Positions 17,201-24,505 of a DNA stretch of 64,000 nt are shown here, piece by piece. The notes under the pieces are model-generated. The model had not been told where the DNA came from. It was given only the letters and a program-made list of their open reading frames with translations, and searched no databases. The position numbers and the translations under genes were made by a program. This DNA is from Streptomyces sp. SN-593 (GTDB taxonomy: Bacteria; Actinomycetota; Actinomycetes; Streptomycetales; Streptomycetaceae): assembly GCF_016756395.1 (NCBI RefSeq), contig NZ_AP018365.1, positions 6,017,001-6,081,000 on the forward strand. The letters run 5' to 3'. The stretch's first letter is position 1. The number at the start of each line of letters is the position of its first letter.

Positions 17201-17814
17201 TGCTCGGCCTCGGTCCGGGCGGTCTCGGCCTCCGAGGTCAGCCGCTGGCCGGTCTGCTCGGTGATCCGGGCGGCCTCGGCGCGGGCGGCGGCCAGGGCCG
17301 CCTCGGCCTCGGCGCGGGTCTCGTCCATCAGCCGGCGGGCCTGGGACTCGCTGCGCGCCCTCAGCTGCTCCGCCCAGGCCACGTTCTCGTTGACGTGGGT
17401 CTCGACGGTGGCGCGCCGCTCGGCCAGTTCCTCGTCGAGCTGGCGGCGGCGGGCGATGGCCTCGGCGTGCCAGTCGGACTCGAACCGGGCCTGGTGCTCG
17501 GCCTGCTCCTGGAGCAGCCGCTGGGTCTGGGCACGCGCCTCGCGCAGTTCCCGCTCGGCGTCGGCGCGTAGCTGGTCGGCCTGGATCTGGGCGTTGCGCA
17601 GAAGCTGGTCGGCCTGGTGCCCGATGTTGTCGTAGGCGGGGCGGGAGGCGAGGTTGCGGCGCGCCTCGTGCAGCTTGGCGCGCAGCACCTCGACCTGGTA
17701 CCCGAGGTCGTCGGCGTGATCGACCGCCTTGCCGCGCTCGGTACGCAGCCGGTCCATCTCGGCTTCGAGTCGAGAGAGCTGGTCGTCAGCCCGGTAGCTG
17801 TCGTTGCCCCGCAC
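14254..17814 (-). CDS. scy: Polarity scaffold coiled-coil protein Scy
   Basis: Scy organises the tip-growth polarisome of Streptomyces and interacts with DivIVA and FilP. The product is about 1186 residues, nearly all coiled coil, with long runs of A, E and R. The N-terminal part (YRADDQLSRLEAEMDRLR, then LGYQVEVLRAKLHEARRNLASRP and DNIGHQADQLLRNAQIQADQL) is strongly conserved in the family. The body consists of repeated blocks with motifs such as RAEAERIR and EAEQTVADARAEA. The C-terminus has ELEVLVRRRQDINAEISRVQDVLEALE, parallel to FilP. Start GTG 17814 gives the family N-terminus; GTG 17847 (11 codons longer) is possible because AGGAG lies between the two. By memory the S. coelicolor protein is longer (about 1326), so repeat number probably differs. 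Confidence 0.94.
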   Translation of the reverse strand: MRGNDSYRADDQLSRLEAEMDRLRTERGKAVDHADDLGYQVEVLRAKLHEARRNLASRPAYDNIGHQADQLLRNAQIQADQLRADAERELREARAQTQRLLQEQAEHQARFESDWHAEAIARRRQLDEELAERRATVETHVNENVAWAEQLRARSESQARRLMDETRAEAEAALAAARAEAARITEQTGQRLTSEAETARTEAEQLLRRARADAERLLASASAQAAEATSEAEQLRTTSRSESDEARSRATELSRLADERARGAEETLRQARAEAERLREEAAAGAAKRLAATETENEQRTKTARAEIARMVGEATKEAEAAKAEAEQTVADARAEAERIRTEAQETARAKATEDAAAQLAQAARSAEEILTKASEDARSTTKAAAEEAERIRREADAEAERLRAEAEASAQELRGAAQDDTEEYRARTVELQEEARRLRGEAEQLRADAVAEGERIRGEARREAVQQIEEAASRAEELLAKAKADGDEVRQGATAEADRMRTESVERASALNAKAEEALRKAREEADELRAEAVRQADAAKAEAEQTVADARAEAEAAATRLREEAEGDLVRLREEAEARVAGAEEALREATAEADRVRAEAAEEAERLRGETAERVRTVREQAEAEAVRLRDEAASDAAQTRAEGESVAVRLQAEAAADAEQRRTEAQETADRLRAEAAAAAERIGVEAAEALGAAQEEAARRRREAEEVLGAARTEAEQERTQARRESEELLAAARKRVEDAGVEADRLVAEAEQRASELVAAAEGTAQQVRDSVAGLRREADEEIAGLRSAAEHAAQRLRAEAQGEADRLRADANSERERAGEDASRVRREANEESEAARALAERTVGEAIEESDRLRSEARGDANRMRTDAANQADQLVGKAREEAERLGAQAREALASAERNAEDSRAHAQRVLDEAREAANKRRSEAAEQADELIGKAQAEAVKTQSAAEQQADAMVGAARGEAERIVGEATHEGNAMVERARTDADTLLAEARNDATNTRDRTAELRQRVESEVEELHERARKEAAEAMKVVGERVDKLVAAATEQLGEAEAKAAEIKSTATSEASKVRIAAVKKVEGLLKEAEQKKSAAEREAERVRNEARAEAERIVSEGRRELEVLVRRRQDINAEISRVQDVLEALESFETPGGGSSGKNAVAAGAGIPATRTSGKRADEAPLD

Positions 17815-17892
17815 TCCGCGGTCCCATCGGTCTCCTGGCGTCCTCACCCGCCAACCGGGTGAGATTCTCCGTAACTCGTTTGAGAGAACAGA

Positions 17893-17919
17893 GCTATACG
17901 AAGAATGGTGTCAGATCAA
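17893..17919 (-). promoter_or_regulatory. Candidate promoter upstream of scy
   Basis: In the only AT-rich part of the 17815-18052 gap, the minus strand carries TTGATC (17914-17919) and TATAGC (17893-17898), 15 nt apart, upstream of scy. The spacing is short, so confidence is low. Confidence 0.3.
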
Positions 17920-18052
17920 CGTCGCGGAGCGGGAGCGTACCCAGGAGCGTGCTCCCGGCCGCCCACCCCGGTCGGCCCCGGTCACTCTACCGGGCGGGAC
18001 CGGGGTTGGGTCAGTGGTCTCGGGCCTGTTCGGCGGTCCGGCGACCGGATCG

Positions 18053-18502
18053 CTACTCCCCGTCGTGGGCGGCGGGGGCGCCCGGGGCGGAGGTGACCAG
18101 TTCGGTGAGGACGCCGTGGCAGTCCTTCGGGTGCAGGAAGGTGATCCGTGACCCCGAGGTGCCGTGGCGCGGCTCCTTGTAGAGCACCCGCACGCCCTTG
18201 TCGCGCACGGCCTCGGAGTCGGTGTCGACGTCGTCCGTGCCGAAGGCGATGTGGTGCACGCCCTCGCCGTTCTTCGCGAGCCACTTCCCGACCGCGGAGT
18301 CCTCCCGGGTCGGCTCCAGCAGTTGCAGGTACGACGCCCCGCCGTCGTCGGTCCCGCTGATCCTGATCATGGCCTCGCGGACGCCCTGTTCCTCGTTGAC
18401 CTCGCTGTGTTCCACCTCGAAGCCATAGGTGGCACGGTAGAACTCGACGGTCGCGTCCAGGTCGAAGCAGGCGATCCCGATGTGGTCGATGCGCGTCAGC
18501 AT
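18053..18502 (-). CDS. mce: Methylmalonyl-CoA epimerase
   Basis: Interconverts (2R)- and (2S)-methylmalonyl-CoA, linking propionyl-CoA carboxylase and methylmalonyl-CoA mutase. The 149-residue protein is a VOC-superfamily enzyme: N-terminal IDHIGIACFDLDATVEFY carries the first metal-binding His, LQLLEPT a Glu, GEGVHHIAFGTDDVD the second His pair, and FLHPKDCHGVLTELV the C-terminal Glu and a conserved P-K-D-C/T-H-G motif. ATG 18502. It is divergent from the thiolase gene and upstream of scy on the same strand. The acyl-CoA context (thiolase, MeaB) supports the call. Confidence 0.95.
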   Translation of the reverse strand: MLTRIDHIGIACFDLDATVEFYRATYGFEVEHSEVNEEQGVREAMIRISGTDDGGASYLQLLEPTREDSAVGKWLAKNGEGVHHIAFGTDDVDTDSEAVRDKGVRVLYKEPRHGTSGSRITFLHPKDCHGVLTELVTSAPGAPAAHDGE

Positions 18503-18639
18503 GCGACCAGTTCACCGTACGCGCGCGTGGTCACGCAACGTGCGCGCCATCACACGTTCCGCCTCGTGACCCCGAGGCTACCGGTCAGTACATTGACGGT
18601 AACCCTCGTTAACCTCTCTTCAGTCGAAGGGGCCGCACC

Positions 18640-19851
18640 ATGACCAGTCAGGAAGCCCGCACCTCCGTGATCGTCGCCGGCGCCCGCACCCCGATGGGGC
18701 GGCTGCTCGGCAGCCTGCGCACGTTCTCCGGGGCCGACCTGGGCGGCATCGCGATCAAGGCCGCGCTCGACCGGGCCGGCATCGCCGGCGACCAGGTGGA
18801 GTACGTGATCATGGGCCAGGTGCTCCAGGCCGGCGCCGGCCAGATCCCGGCGCGGCAGGCGGCGGTCAAGGGCGGCATCCCGATGAACGTGCCCGCGCTC
18901 ACGGTGAACAAGGTGTGCCTGTCCGGCCTCGACGCGATCGCGCTGGCCGACCAGCTCATCCGGGCCGGCGAGTTCGAGGTCGTGGTGGCCGGCGGCCAGG
19001 AGTCGATGACCAACGCGCCGCACCTGCTGCCCAAGTCGCGGGAAGGCCACAAGTACGGCGCGATCGAGATGCTCGACTCGATGGCGCACGACGGGCTGAC
19101 CGACGCCTACGACGAGATCGCGATGGGCGCGTCCACCGAGCGGCACAACACCCGGCTCGGCATCGAGCGCGCCCCGCAGGACGAGTTCGGCGCCCTGTCG
19201 CACCAGCGGGCCGCCGCCGCCCGGAAGAACGGCCTGTTCGACGCCGAGATCACCCCGGTGGAGATCCCGCAGCGCAAGGGCGACCCGGTGATCTTCGCCG
19301 AGGACGAGGGCATCCGCCCGGAGACCACCGCGGAGTCGTTGGGCCGGCTGCGGCCCGCCTTCGCCGACGGCACCGGGGCCGGCACCATCACCGCCGGCAC
19401 CTCCTCGCAGATCTCCGACGGGGCCGCGGCGGTCGTCGTGATGAGCCGCGCGAAGGCGGAGGAGCTGGGGCTGCCCTGGATCGCGGAGATCGGCGCGCAC
19501 GGGAACGTGGCGGGGCCGGACAACTCGCTCCAGTCCCAGCCGTCGAACGCGATCCACCACGCGCTGCGCAAGGAGGGCCTGACCGTCGACGACCTCGACC
19601 TCATCGAGATCAACGAGGCGTTCGCCGCGGTCGCCGTGCAGTCCATGAAGGACCTCGGCGTGACACCGGAAAAGGTGAACGTCAACGGCGGCGCCATCGC
19701 GCTCGGACACCCCATCGGCATGTCCGGCGCCCGTATCGTGCTGCACCTGGCGCTCGAACTGAAGCGGCGCGGCGGCGGCACCGGAGCGGCGGCCCTGTGC
19801 GGCGGCGGCGGGCAGGGCGACGCCCTGATCCTGCGGGTGCCGGGCAACTGA
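18640..19851 (+). CDS. Acetyl-CoA C-acetyltransferase (thiolase)
   Basis: Condenses two acetyl-CoA to acetoacetyl-CoA or cleaves it in the reverse direction. The 403-residue length is normal for thiolases. Active-site residues are all present: Cys93 in NKVCLSG (nucleophile), His357 in GGAIALGHPIG, and Cys387 in CGGGGQG. NEAFAAVA and SSQISDGAAAVV are further thiolase signatures. ATG 18640. The 137-nt gap to the divergent epimerase gene contains GGTAACC-CTC-GTTAACC just before the gene, an imperfect inverted repeat. The meaB gene follows about 130 nt downstream and is probably co-transcribed. Confidence 0.95.
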   Translation: MTSQEARTSVIVAGARTPMGRLLGSLRTFSGADLGGIAIKAALDRAGIAGDQVEYVIMGQVLQAGAGQIPARQAAVKGGIPMNVPALTVNKVCLSGLDAIALADQLIRAGEFEVVVAGGQESMTNAPHLLPKSREGHKYGAIEMLDSMAHDGLTDAYDEIAMGASTERHNTRLGIERAPQDEFGALSHQRAAAARKNGLFDAEITPVEIPQRKGDPVIFAEDEGIRPETTAESLGRLRPAFADGTGAGTITAGTSSQISDGAAAVVVMSRAKAEELGLPWIAEIGAHGNVAGPDNSLQSQPSNAIHHALRKEGLTVDDLDLIEINEAFAAVAVQSMKDLGVTPEKVNVNGGAIALGHPIGMSGARIVLHLALELKRRGGGTGAAALCGGGGQGDALILRVPGN

Positions 19852-19983
19852 CGGGAGGCGGTGCGGCGCGGGCGGCCCTGCGGACGGGGCGCCGCACGGG
19901 CCGTACGGGCCGGTGACGGGAACACGGTGCCCCCGGCGAGCGGGCCGAAGGGCGCGCCGGTGGCGAAAGGGAGAACACGCGCG

Positions 19984-21027
19984 GTGAGCGAGGGACGAAC
20001 GGGCGGGGAGCGGGAGCGGCCACCCGGTGGGGACACCGGGCGGGACCGGACCGGGAGCGGGCCGCAGCGGGCGGCGGACGTCGGGACGCTGGTCGCGCAG
20101 GCGCGCGCGGGGCGGCCGCGCGCGGTGGCCCGGCTGATCTCGCTCGTGGAGGGCGGCTCGCCGCAGTTGCGCGAGGTGATGGCGGCACTCGCCCCGCTGA
20201 CCGGCGGCGCCTACGTCGTCGGGCTGACCGGCTCGCCCGGCGTCGGCAAGTCCACCACGACCTCGGCACTGGTCACCGCGTACCGCAGGACCGGGCGCCG
20301 GGTCGGCGTGCTCGCTGTGGACCCCTCCTCGCCGTTCTCCGGCGGCGCGCTGCTCGGCGACCGGGTGCGGATGTCGGAGCACGCCTCCGACCCGGGCGTC
20401 TACATCCGCTCGATGGCCACCCGCGGCCACCTCGGCGGCCTGGCGTGGGCCGCCCCGCAGGCCATCCGGGTGCTGGACGCCGCCGGGTGCGACGTGGTGC
20501 TGGTGGAGACCGTCGGCGTCGGCCAGTCCGAGGTGGAGATCGCCGCGCAGGCCGACACCTCGGTGGTGCTGCTCGCGCCCGGCATGGGCGACGGCATCCA
20601 GGCCGCCAAGGCCGGAATCCTGGAGATCGGCGACGTCTACGTGGTGAACAAGGCCGACCGCGACGGCGCCGACGCCACCGCCCGCGAGCTGAACCACATG
20701 CTCGGCCTCGGCGAGGCCCGCGCGGCCGGGGACTGGCGCCCCCCGATCGTGCGGACGGTCGCCAGCCGCGGCGAGGGCGTCGACGACCTGCTGGACGCCC
20801 TCGACAAGCACCGCGGGTGGACGGAGGAGCGCGGCGCCCTCGCCGAGCGGCGCCGCGCCCGGGCCGCCGGCGAGATCGAGAACATCGCGGTGACCGCGCT
20901 GCGCCGCCGCATCGGCACCCTCCACGGCGACGCCCGGCTGTCCGCCCTCGCCGCCAGGGTCACCGACGGGACGCTCGACCCGTACGCGGCGGCCGACGAA
21001 CTCGTCGCGGGCCTGACCGAGCCGTAG
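19984..21027 (+). CDS. meaB: Methylmalonyl-CoA mutase-associated GTPase MeaB
   Basis: A G3E-family P-loop GTPase that protects and reloads B12-dependent acyl-CoA mutases. From GTG 19984 the product has about 347 residues. P-loop GSPGVGKS is at about 83-90, the DPSSPFSGGALLGDR switch region near 115-130, ETVGVGQSEVE marks the G3 region and NKAD at about 222-225 is the base-specificity motif. The C-terminal segment is the dimerisation arm. The start is uncertain: the frame is open to 19861, but residues before about 35 are low complexity and not family-like. GTG 19984 has AAGGGAG ten nt upstream. The likely client here is IcmA, 8 kb away, or a methylmalonyl-CoA mutase elsewhere. Confidence 0.93.
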   Translation: MSEGRTGGERERPPGGDTGRDRTGSGPQRAADVGTLVAQARAGRPRAVARLISLVEGGSPQLREVMAALAPLTGGAYVVGLTGSPGVGKSTTTSALVTAYRRTGRRVGVLAVDPSSPFSGGALLGDRVRMSEHASDPGVYIRSMATRGHLGGLAWAAPQAIRVLDAAGCDVVLVETVGVGQSEVEIAAQADTSVVLLAPGMGDGIQAAKAGILEIGDVYVVNKADRDGADATARELNHMLGLGEARAAGDWRPPIVRTVASRGEGVDDLLDALDKHRGWTEERGALAERRRARAAGEIENIAVTALRRRIGTLHGDARLSALAARVTDGTLDPYAAADELVAGLTEP

Positions 21028-21064
21028 GAGCGCCCCCGGGGTGCCGCCGGACCGGTCCTTGAGC

Positions 21065-21097
21065 GGGCCCGACCGGCACGATCCGCCGGACGGGCCC
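21065..21097. terminator. Bidirectional terminator between meaB and the MFS gene
   Basis: GGGCCCGACCGGC (21065-21077) pairs with GCCGGACGGGCCC (21085-21097) with one A-A mismatch and a 7-nt loop. The stem directly abuts the stop codon of the convergent MFS gene. Confidence 0.75.
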
Positions 21098-22414
21098 TCA
21101 GGCGGGCTCGCCCGCCGGTGTGGCGGCCTCCGCGGCCGGGTCGGTCCGGCGCACCGATTTGACCACCAGGAACACCGCGGCCGTGCCCAGCAGCCCGCCG
21201 CCGCACACCACCGCGTACGGCGGCACCGCCTCCGCGACCGCGCCGGCGGCCGTCATGCCGACGCCCTGCAGGGTCATCAGACCGGTGCCCAGCAGCGTCA
21301 TCGCGCGGCCGCGCATCTCCATCGGCACCGCCTGCACGAACCAGCGGTCCATCCCCAGCGCGTAGGCGCCGCACAGCCCGGTGACCGACAGCAGCCCGAC
21401 CGCCACCGGCAGCGGCGGGTGGACGGCGAACGCGGCCAGCGGCAGCAGCGAGGCGGCCGCCAGCGGCAGGGTGATCCGGTCCCGCGCGTCGGGACCGAGC
21501 AGCGAACCGGCCATCGTCTGCCCGATGACGGTGCCGGCCGGCATCGCGGCGAGGAAGACGCCGTAGCCGACCGATCCGGCCCCGGCGTCGGCCGCGAACG
21601 GCACCGCCACACCCTCGGCGACGCCGAAGAACATCGGCGGCACCCACCACATCAGCAGCAGTGCCCTGATCCGCGGGTGGGACAGCAGGCGGCCGCTGGC
21701 CGCGAGCGACTCGCGCATCAGCGCGCTGCCCCGCCCGCCGCGGGCGGGCCTGGGGAGCGTGCCGAACCGCAGCAGCAGCGCCGAGCACAGGAACGTGCAC
21801 ACGGTCACGTAGAGCGTCTGGCGCGGGGTGAGCCAGGCGACCACCGCGCCGGCCACCCCGAACCCCACGATCTGCGAGGACTGGGACACCATCGAGATCA
21901 GTGACCGGCCGAGCACGAACAGGTCGCCGGTCAGGATCTCGGACAGGCTCGCCCCGCGGGTGCCGGTGAACAGCGGCGAGATGATCGAGACGCCCATCCG
22001 CAGCACCAGCAGCGCGGCGATCGGCATGCCCGGGATCACCATCAGCGCGACGCAGGAGGCCGACAGCAGGTCGCAGGTGACCAGGATCCGACGGGCCGGG
22101 GCCCGGTCGGTGATGCCGGACAGCAGCAGCCCGCTCAACGCGTACGGCAGTGTGGTCAGCGCGAAGACCAGCGCGGTCAGCAGCGCCGAGCCGGTCTGCC
22201 GGAACACCAGGACCGCCAGGGCGACTTCGCAGAAGACGGTGCCGAGCATGGAGAGCACGTGGGCGGCGAACATCGCCCGGAACTCCCGGACCGCGAACAC
22301 CGCGCCGTACCCGGCGCCGGTGTCCTCCTTCTCCGTGGTGTCGGAGGAGTGGTCCGAGCCCGTCCGCGGGGGGTGGTTGCCCCCACGGGACGGGTGCTCG
22401 CTGTCCGTTGTCAT
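21098..22414 (-). CDS. MFS family transporter
   Basis: A major facilitator exporter of about 438 residues with twelve predicted helices; substrate unknown. After a hydrophilic N-terminal 35 residues, helix 1 starts near FRAMFAAHVLSMLG. Loop 2-3 carries SGITDRAPARRILV, a form of the MFS motif A, and the second half shows AVPMEMRGRAMTLLGTG, the matching loop of the C-terminal domain. ATG 22414 is chosen because upstream residues are not membrane-protein like. It is divergent from an ArsR-type regulator, and an inverted repeat in the 70-nt gap suggests control of this exporter by that regulator. Confidence 0.9.
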   Translation of the reverse strand: MTTDSEHPSRGGNHPPRTGSDHSSDTTEKEDTGAGYGAVFAVREFRAMFAAHVLSMLGTVFCEVALAVLVFRQTGSALLTALVFALTTLPYALSGLLLSGITDRAPARRILVTCDLLSASCVALMVIPGMPIAALLVLRMGVSIISPLFTGTRGASLSEILTGDLFVLGRSLISMVSQSSQIVGFGVAGAVVAWLTPRQTLYVTVCTFLCSALLLRFGTLPRPARGGRGSALMRESLAASGRLLSHPRIRALLLMWWVPPMFFGVAEGVAVPFAADAGAGSVGYGVFLAAMPAGTVIGQTMAGSLLGPDARDRITLPLAAASLLPLAAFAVHPPLPVAVGLLSVTGLCGAYALGMDRWFVQAVPMEMRGRAMTLLGTGLMTLQGVGMTAAGAVAEAVPPYAVVCGGGLLGTAAVFLVVKSVRRTDPAAEAATPAGEPA

Positions 22415-22428
22415 GACATCACACTGGT

Positions 22429-22467
22429 GGCAGTGGCCCCACCCGTCGTAGTCTTTCGGCCACTGCC
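22429..22467. promoter_or_regulatory. Inverted-repeat operator between MFS gene and ArsR-like regulator
   Basis: GGCAGTGGCC (22429-22438) and GGCCACTGCC (22458-22467) are perfect 10-bp inverted copies 19 nt apart in a 70-nt divergent gap. TAGTCT at 22449-22454, a possible -10 for the regulator gene, lies between them. The layout fits autoregulation and control of the MFS gene by the product of the gene at 22485. Confidence 0.6.
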
Positions 22468-22484
22468 GAATCTTGGGGGGTGTG

Positions 22485-23474
22485 ATGCCGTCGCGCATGC
22501 GTTTCGCCGCCGAGGAACTGCTGCGCTGCCGCTTCGCGATATCGCCGCTGCGCGAGGCCCAGGGGGCGATCCGGACCCTCTCCCACCCCGACCGCCACGG
22601 CTACCACCTGCCGTGGCTGCGCCAGGTTCGCACGATCGCCGCCGGCCTGGACCTGACCGCGTTCTGGCTGCTCACCCCGGAGAACGGGCACGGCCCGGAC
22701 TTCCTCCACCCGGTCCCCGCGCTGCCGTTGGCCGCGCTGGAGGACGAGATCGCCGCGATCAGGGCCACCGACCCGGACCTCGCCCGGCGGCAGATCGCCC
22801 AGGCGCTGGCCCAGACCCCGGGCGCGACGGACACCCGCCGCGGCCGCGCGATGCTCGCCGATCCGGCCGGCACCGTGCGCCAGCTCGCCGGGCAGTACGA
22901 ACACGTGTGGTCCGCGCTGCTCGCGCCGCACTGGCCGCGGCTGCGGGCGGTCCTGGAGGCCGATGTCGCCTACCACGCGCGGCGGTTGGCCGACGGCGGC
23001 ATGCAGCGGCTGTTCACCGGGCTGCATCCGCTGCTCAGTTGGTCGGACGGGGCGCTGACCGTCGGCGGGTCCCTGCCGGACGCGCGGCTGCCGTCGGCCC
23101 GCGGCGGGCTGGTGCTGGTGCCGAGCGTCTTCTTCTGGCCCGAGGCGGGCAGCGCGTTCGACCCGCCGTGGCAGCCGACCGTGGTCTACCCCGCGCGCGG
23201 GGTGGGCGGGCTGTGGGCGCGGAGCGGACCCAGCGCGTCCGCCGCGCTGGTCCGGCTGCTGGGCGCGAACCGGGCGGCGATCCTCACCGGGCTGGACGCC
23301 CCCACGACCACCACCGCCCTCGCCCACCGGCACGAACTGGCGATGTCCTCCGTCTCCGCGCACCTGGCGGTCCTGCGTGACGCCGGGCTGCTCAGATCCC
23401 GCCGCTACGGCCACCAGGTGCTCTACGAGCGCACCCCGTTGGGCATCGCGATGGCGACCGGCGGCCTGATCTGA
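22485..23474 (+). CDS. ArsR-like winged-helix regulator with N-terminal DUF5937-type domain
   Basis: A 329-residue transcription regulator. The first 220 residues have the all-helical character of the actinobacterial DUF5937 family, with an MRFAAEELLRCRFAISPLREA N-terminus. The C-terminal 75 residues form an ArsR/MarR-like winged helix: TTTALAHRHELAMSSVSAHLAVLRDAGLLRSRRYGHQVLYERT has helix-turn-helix spacing with recognition helix around SSVSAHLAVL and a wing of RRYGHQVLY. ATG 22485 follows a GGGGGG tract (22475-22480); TTG 22473 is a weaker alternative. It probably binds the inverted repeat at 22429-22467 and represses the divergent MFS exporter. The ligand is unknown. Confidence 0.88.
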   Translation: MPSRMRFAAEELLRCRFAISPLREAQGAIRTLSHPDRHGYHLPWLRQVRTIAAGLDLTAFWLLTPENGHGPDFLHPVPALPLAALEDEIAAIRATDPDLARRQIAQALAQTPGATDTRRGRAMLADPAGTVRQLAGQYEHVWSALLAPHWPRLRAVLEADVAYHARRLADGGMQRLFTGLHPLLSWSDGALTVGGSLPDARLPSARGGLVLVPSVFFWPEAGSAFDPPWQPTVVYPARGVGGLWARSGPSASAALVRLLGANRAAILTGLDAPTTTTALAHRHELAMSSVSAHLAVLRDAGLLRSRRYGHQVLYERTPLGIAMATGGLI

Positions 23475-23545
23475 CCGCCCCGCAGCGGCCTTCGCACAAA
23501 GCCTGCTCCGCGGCGGCCGCCGCGCGGCGCCCGCCCGCGCCGTCG

Positions 23546-23839
23546 TCACCGCGCGAGCAGCCGCTCCACCGTCTCGACCTTCGAGGTGAGCCCGTCCGTC
23601 ACCGACGGGCGGATGTCGGCCTTGAGCACCAGGGACACCCGGGGCGCGCGTGCCTCGACCGCGGCCACCGCGCGCCGGACGACGTCCATCACCTCGTCCC
23701 ACTCGCCCTCGATCGAGGTGAACATCGCGTCGGTGCGGTGGGGCAGCCCGGACGCGCGGACCACCCGCACCGCGTCCGCGACGTACTCCCCGACGTCCTC
23801 GCCGACGCCCAGCGGCGTCACGGAGAAGGCCACGATCAC
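23546..23839 (-). CDS. Thiamine-binding / MTH1187 family (DUF77) small protein
   Basis: A 97-residue protein of the MTH1187/YqgV family, ferredoxin-like fold; some members bind thiamine. Signatures: IVAFSVTPLGVGEDVGEYV, SGLPHRTDAMFTSIEGEWDEVMDVVRRAV and VLKADIRPSVTDGLTSKVETVERLL, all close to family patterns. GTG 23839 overlaps the TGA of the preceding DUF3817 gene as GTGA, so translation is coupled. No transporter gene for thiamine is nearby, and the binding role is inferred only from the family. Confidence 0.9.
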   Translation of the reverse strand: MIVAFSVTPLGVGEDVGEYVADAVRVVRASGLPHRTDAMFTSIEGEWDEVMDVVRRAVAAVEARAPRVSLVLKADIRPSVTDGLTSKVETVERLLAR

Positions 23840-24225
23840 GCCGAGGTCACCGCCTCGGCGCCCGAGCCGGTCTCGGCATCCGCACCGGCCGCGGCCCGCT
23901 CCTGGGCGGCCCGGGCCGTCGCCACCGCCCGCTCGCACTCCCGCGCGAGCATCCGCTCCGCGAAGAAGCCGCCGGTCGGCAGCACCGAGAGCACCAGGTA
24001 GAGCGCCGAGCGGCCGAGCGGCCAGCGCGCGCGGTTCCAGGCGTCGGCCCAGAAGAGCACGTAGATGATGAACAGGATGCCGTGCACCATGCCCATCACC
24101 GGCACGGCGTTGAAGTCCGTGGTGCTCTTGAGCACCACGCACACCAGCAGGATCACGAAGGACGCCGCCTCCGGGGCGGAGATCAGGCGCAGCCGGCGCA
24201 GGGCGGCGGCGGTCTTGAGTTCCAC
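23836..24225 (-). CDS. DUF3817 small membrane protein
   Basis: A 129-residue integral membrane protein of the DUF3817 family (YdzA-like), function unknown. It has three predicted helices: SAPEAASFVILLVCVVL, VMGMVHGILFIIYVLFWADAW and RSALYLVLSVLPTGGFFAERML. The conserved loop WNRARWPLGRSALY and the end motif F(F/V)(A/V)ER recur in the second DUF3817 gene of this window (28650). The charged Ala/Glu-rich tail is probably cytoplasmic. GTG 24225 has GAGG six to seven nt upstream. It overlaps the thiamine-binding-like gene by four bases. Confidence 0.88.
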   Translation of the reverse strand: MELKTAAALRRLRLISAPEAASFVILLVCVVLKSTTDFNAVPVMGMVHGILFIIYVLFWADAWNRARWPLGRSALYLVLSVLPTGGFFAERMLARECERAVATARAAQERAAAGADAETGSGAEAVTSA

Positions 24226-24238
24226 GGGAACCTCGCTG

Positions 24239-24281
24239 TCGGGAGCTGTCGGGAGCTGTCGGGAACGGTCGGGAACGGTCG
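24239..24281. repeat. Four tandem 10-bp repeats upstream of DUF3817 gene
   Basis: Four 10-bp units in a row, two of TCGGGAGCTG and two of TCGGGAACGG, lie just upstream of the GTG start at 24225. They may be simple expansion or a regulatory array. Confidence 0.75.
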
Positions 24282-24505
24282 TGCGGTCGCGGACCGGTGG
24301 CGGGCGGGCGGACGCCGCGTTCTTGTGAAGACGATCACAAGCTCCCACCCATTATCACCGGGCCCCGCCCGCCTCCCGTGGCCGGGGTGGGCAACCGCAC
24401 GCCGGGCGATAACGTCCCTGTCCACGGGACGGAGTCCGGCGCCGGCACCCCGCCCCACCCCTCCACCTTCCGTTTCCGAGCGACCACCCACGGGGACCGA
24501 CACCG

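Noticed and set aside
13601..17635. A very long plus-strand open frame of about 1344 codons opposite scy and filP
   Set aside because: Its translation is a monotonous A/S/R-rich composition that arises from the codon bias of the antisense coiled-coil genes, which match known proteins.
19861..19983. N-terminal extension of MeaB
   Set aside because: The residues are low complexity, no ribosome-binding site is seen before 19861, and the family starts about 35 residues before the P-loop helix; GTG 19984 has a good site.
18550..20925. Minus-strand open frame of nearly 800 codons opposite thiolase and meaB
   Set aside because: The two plus-strand genes carry complete catalytic motifs, so this is a shadow frame.
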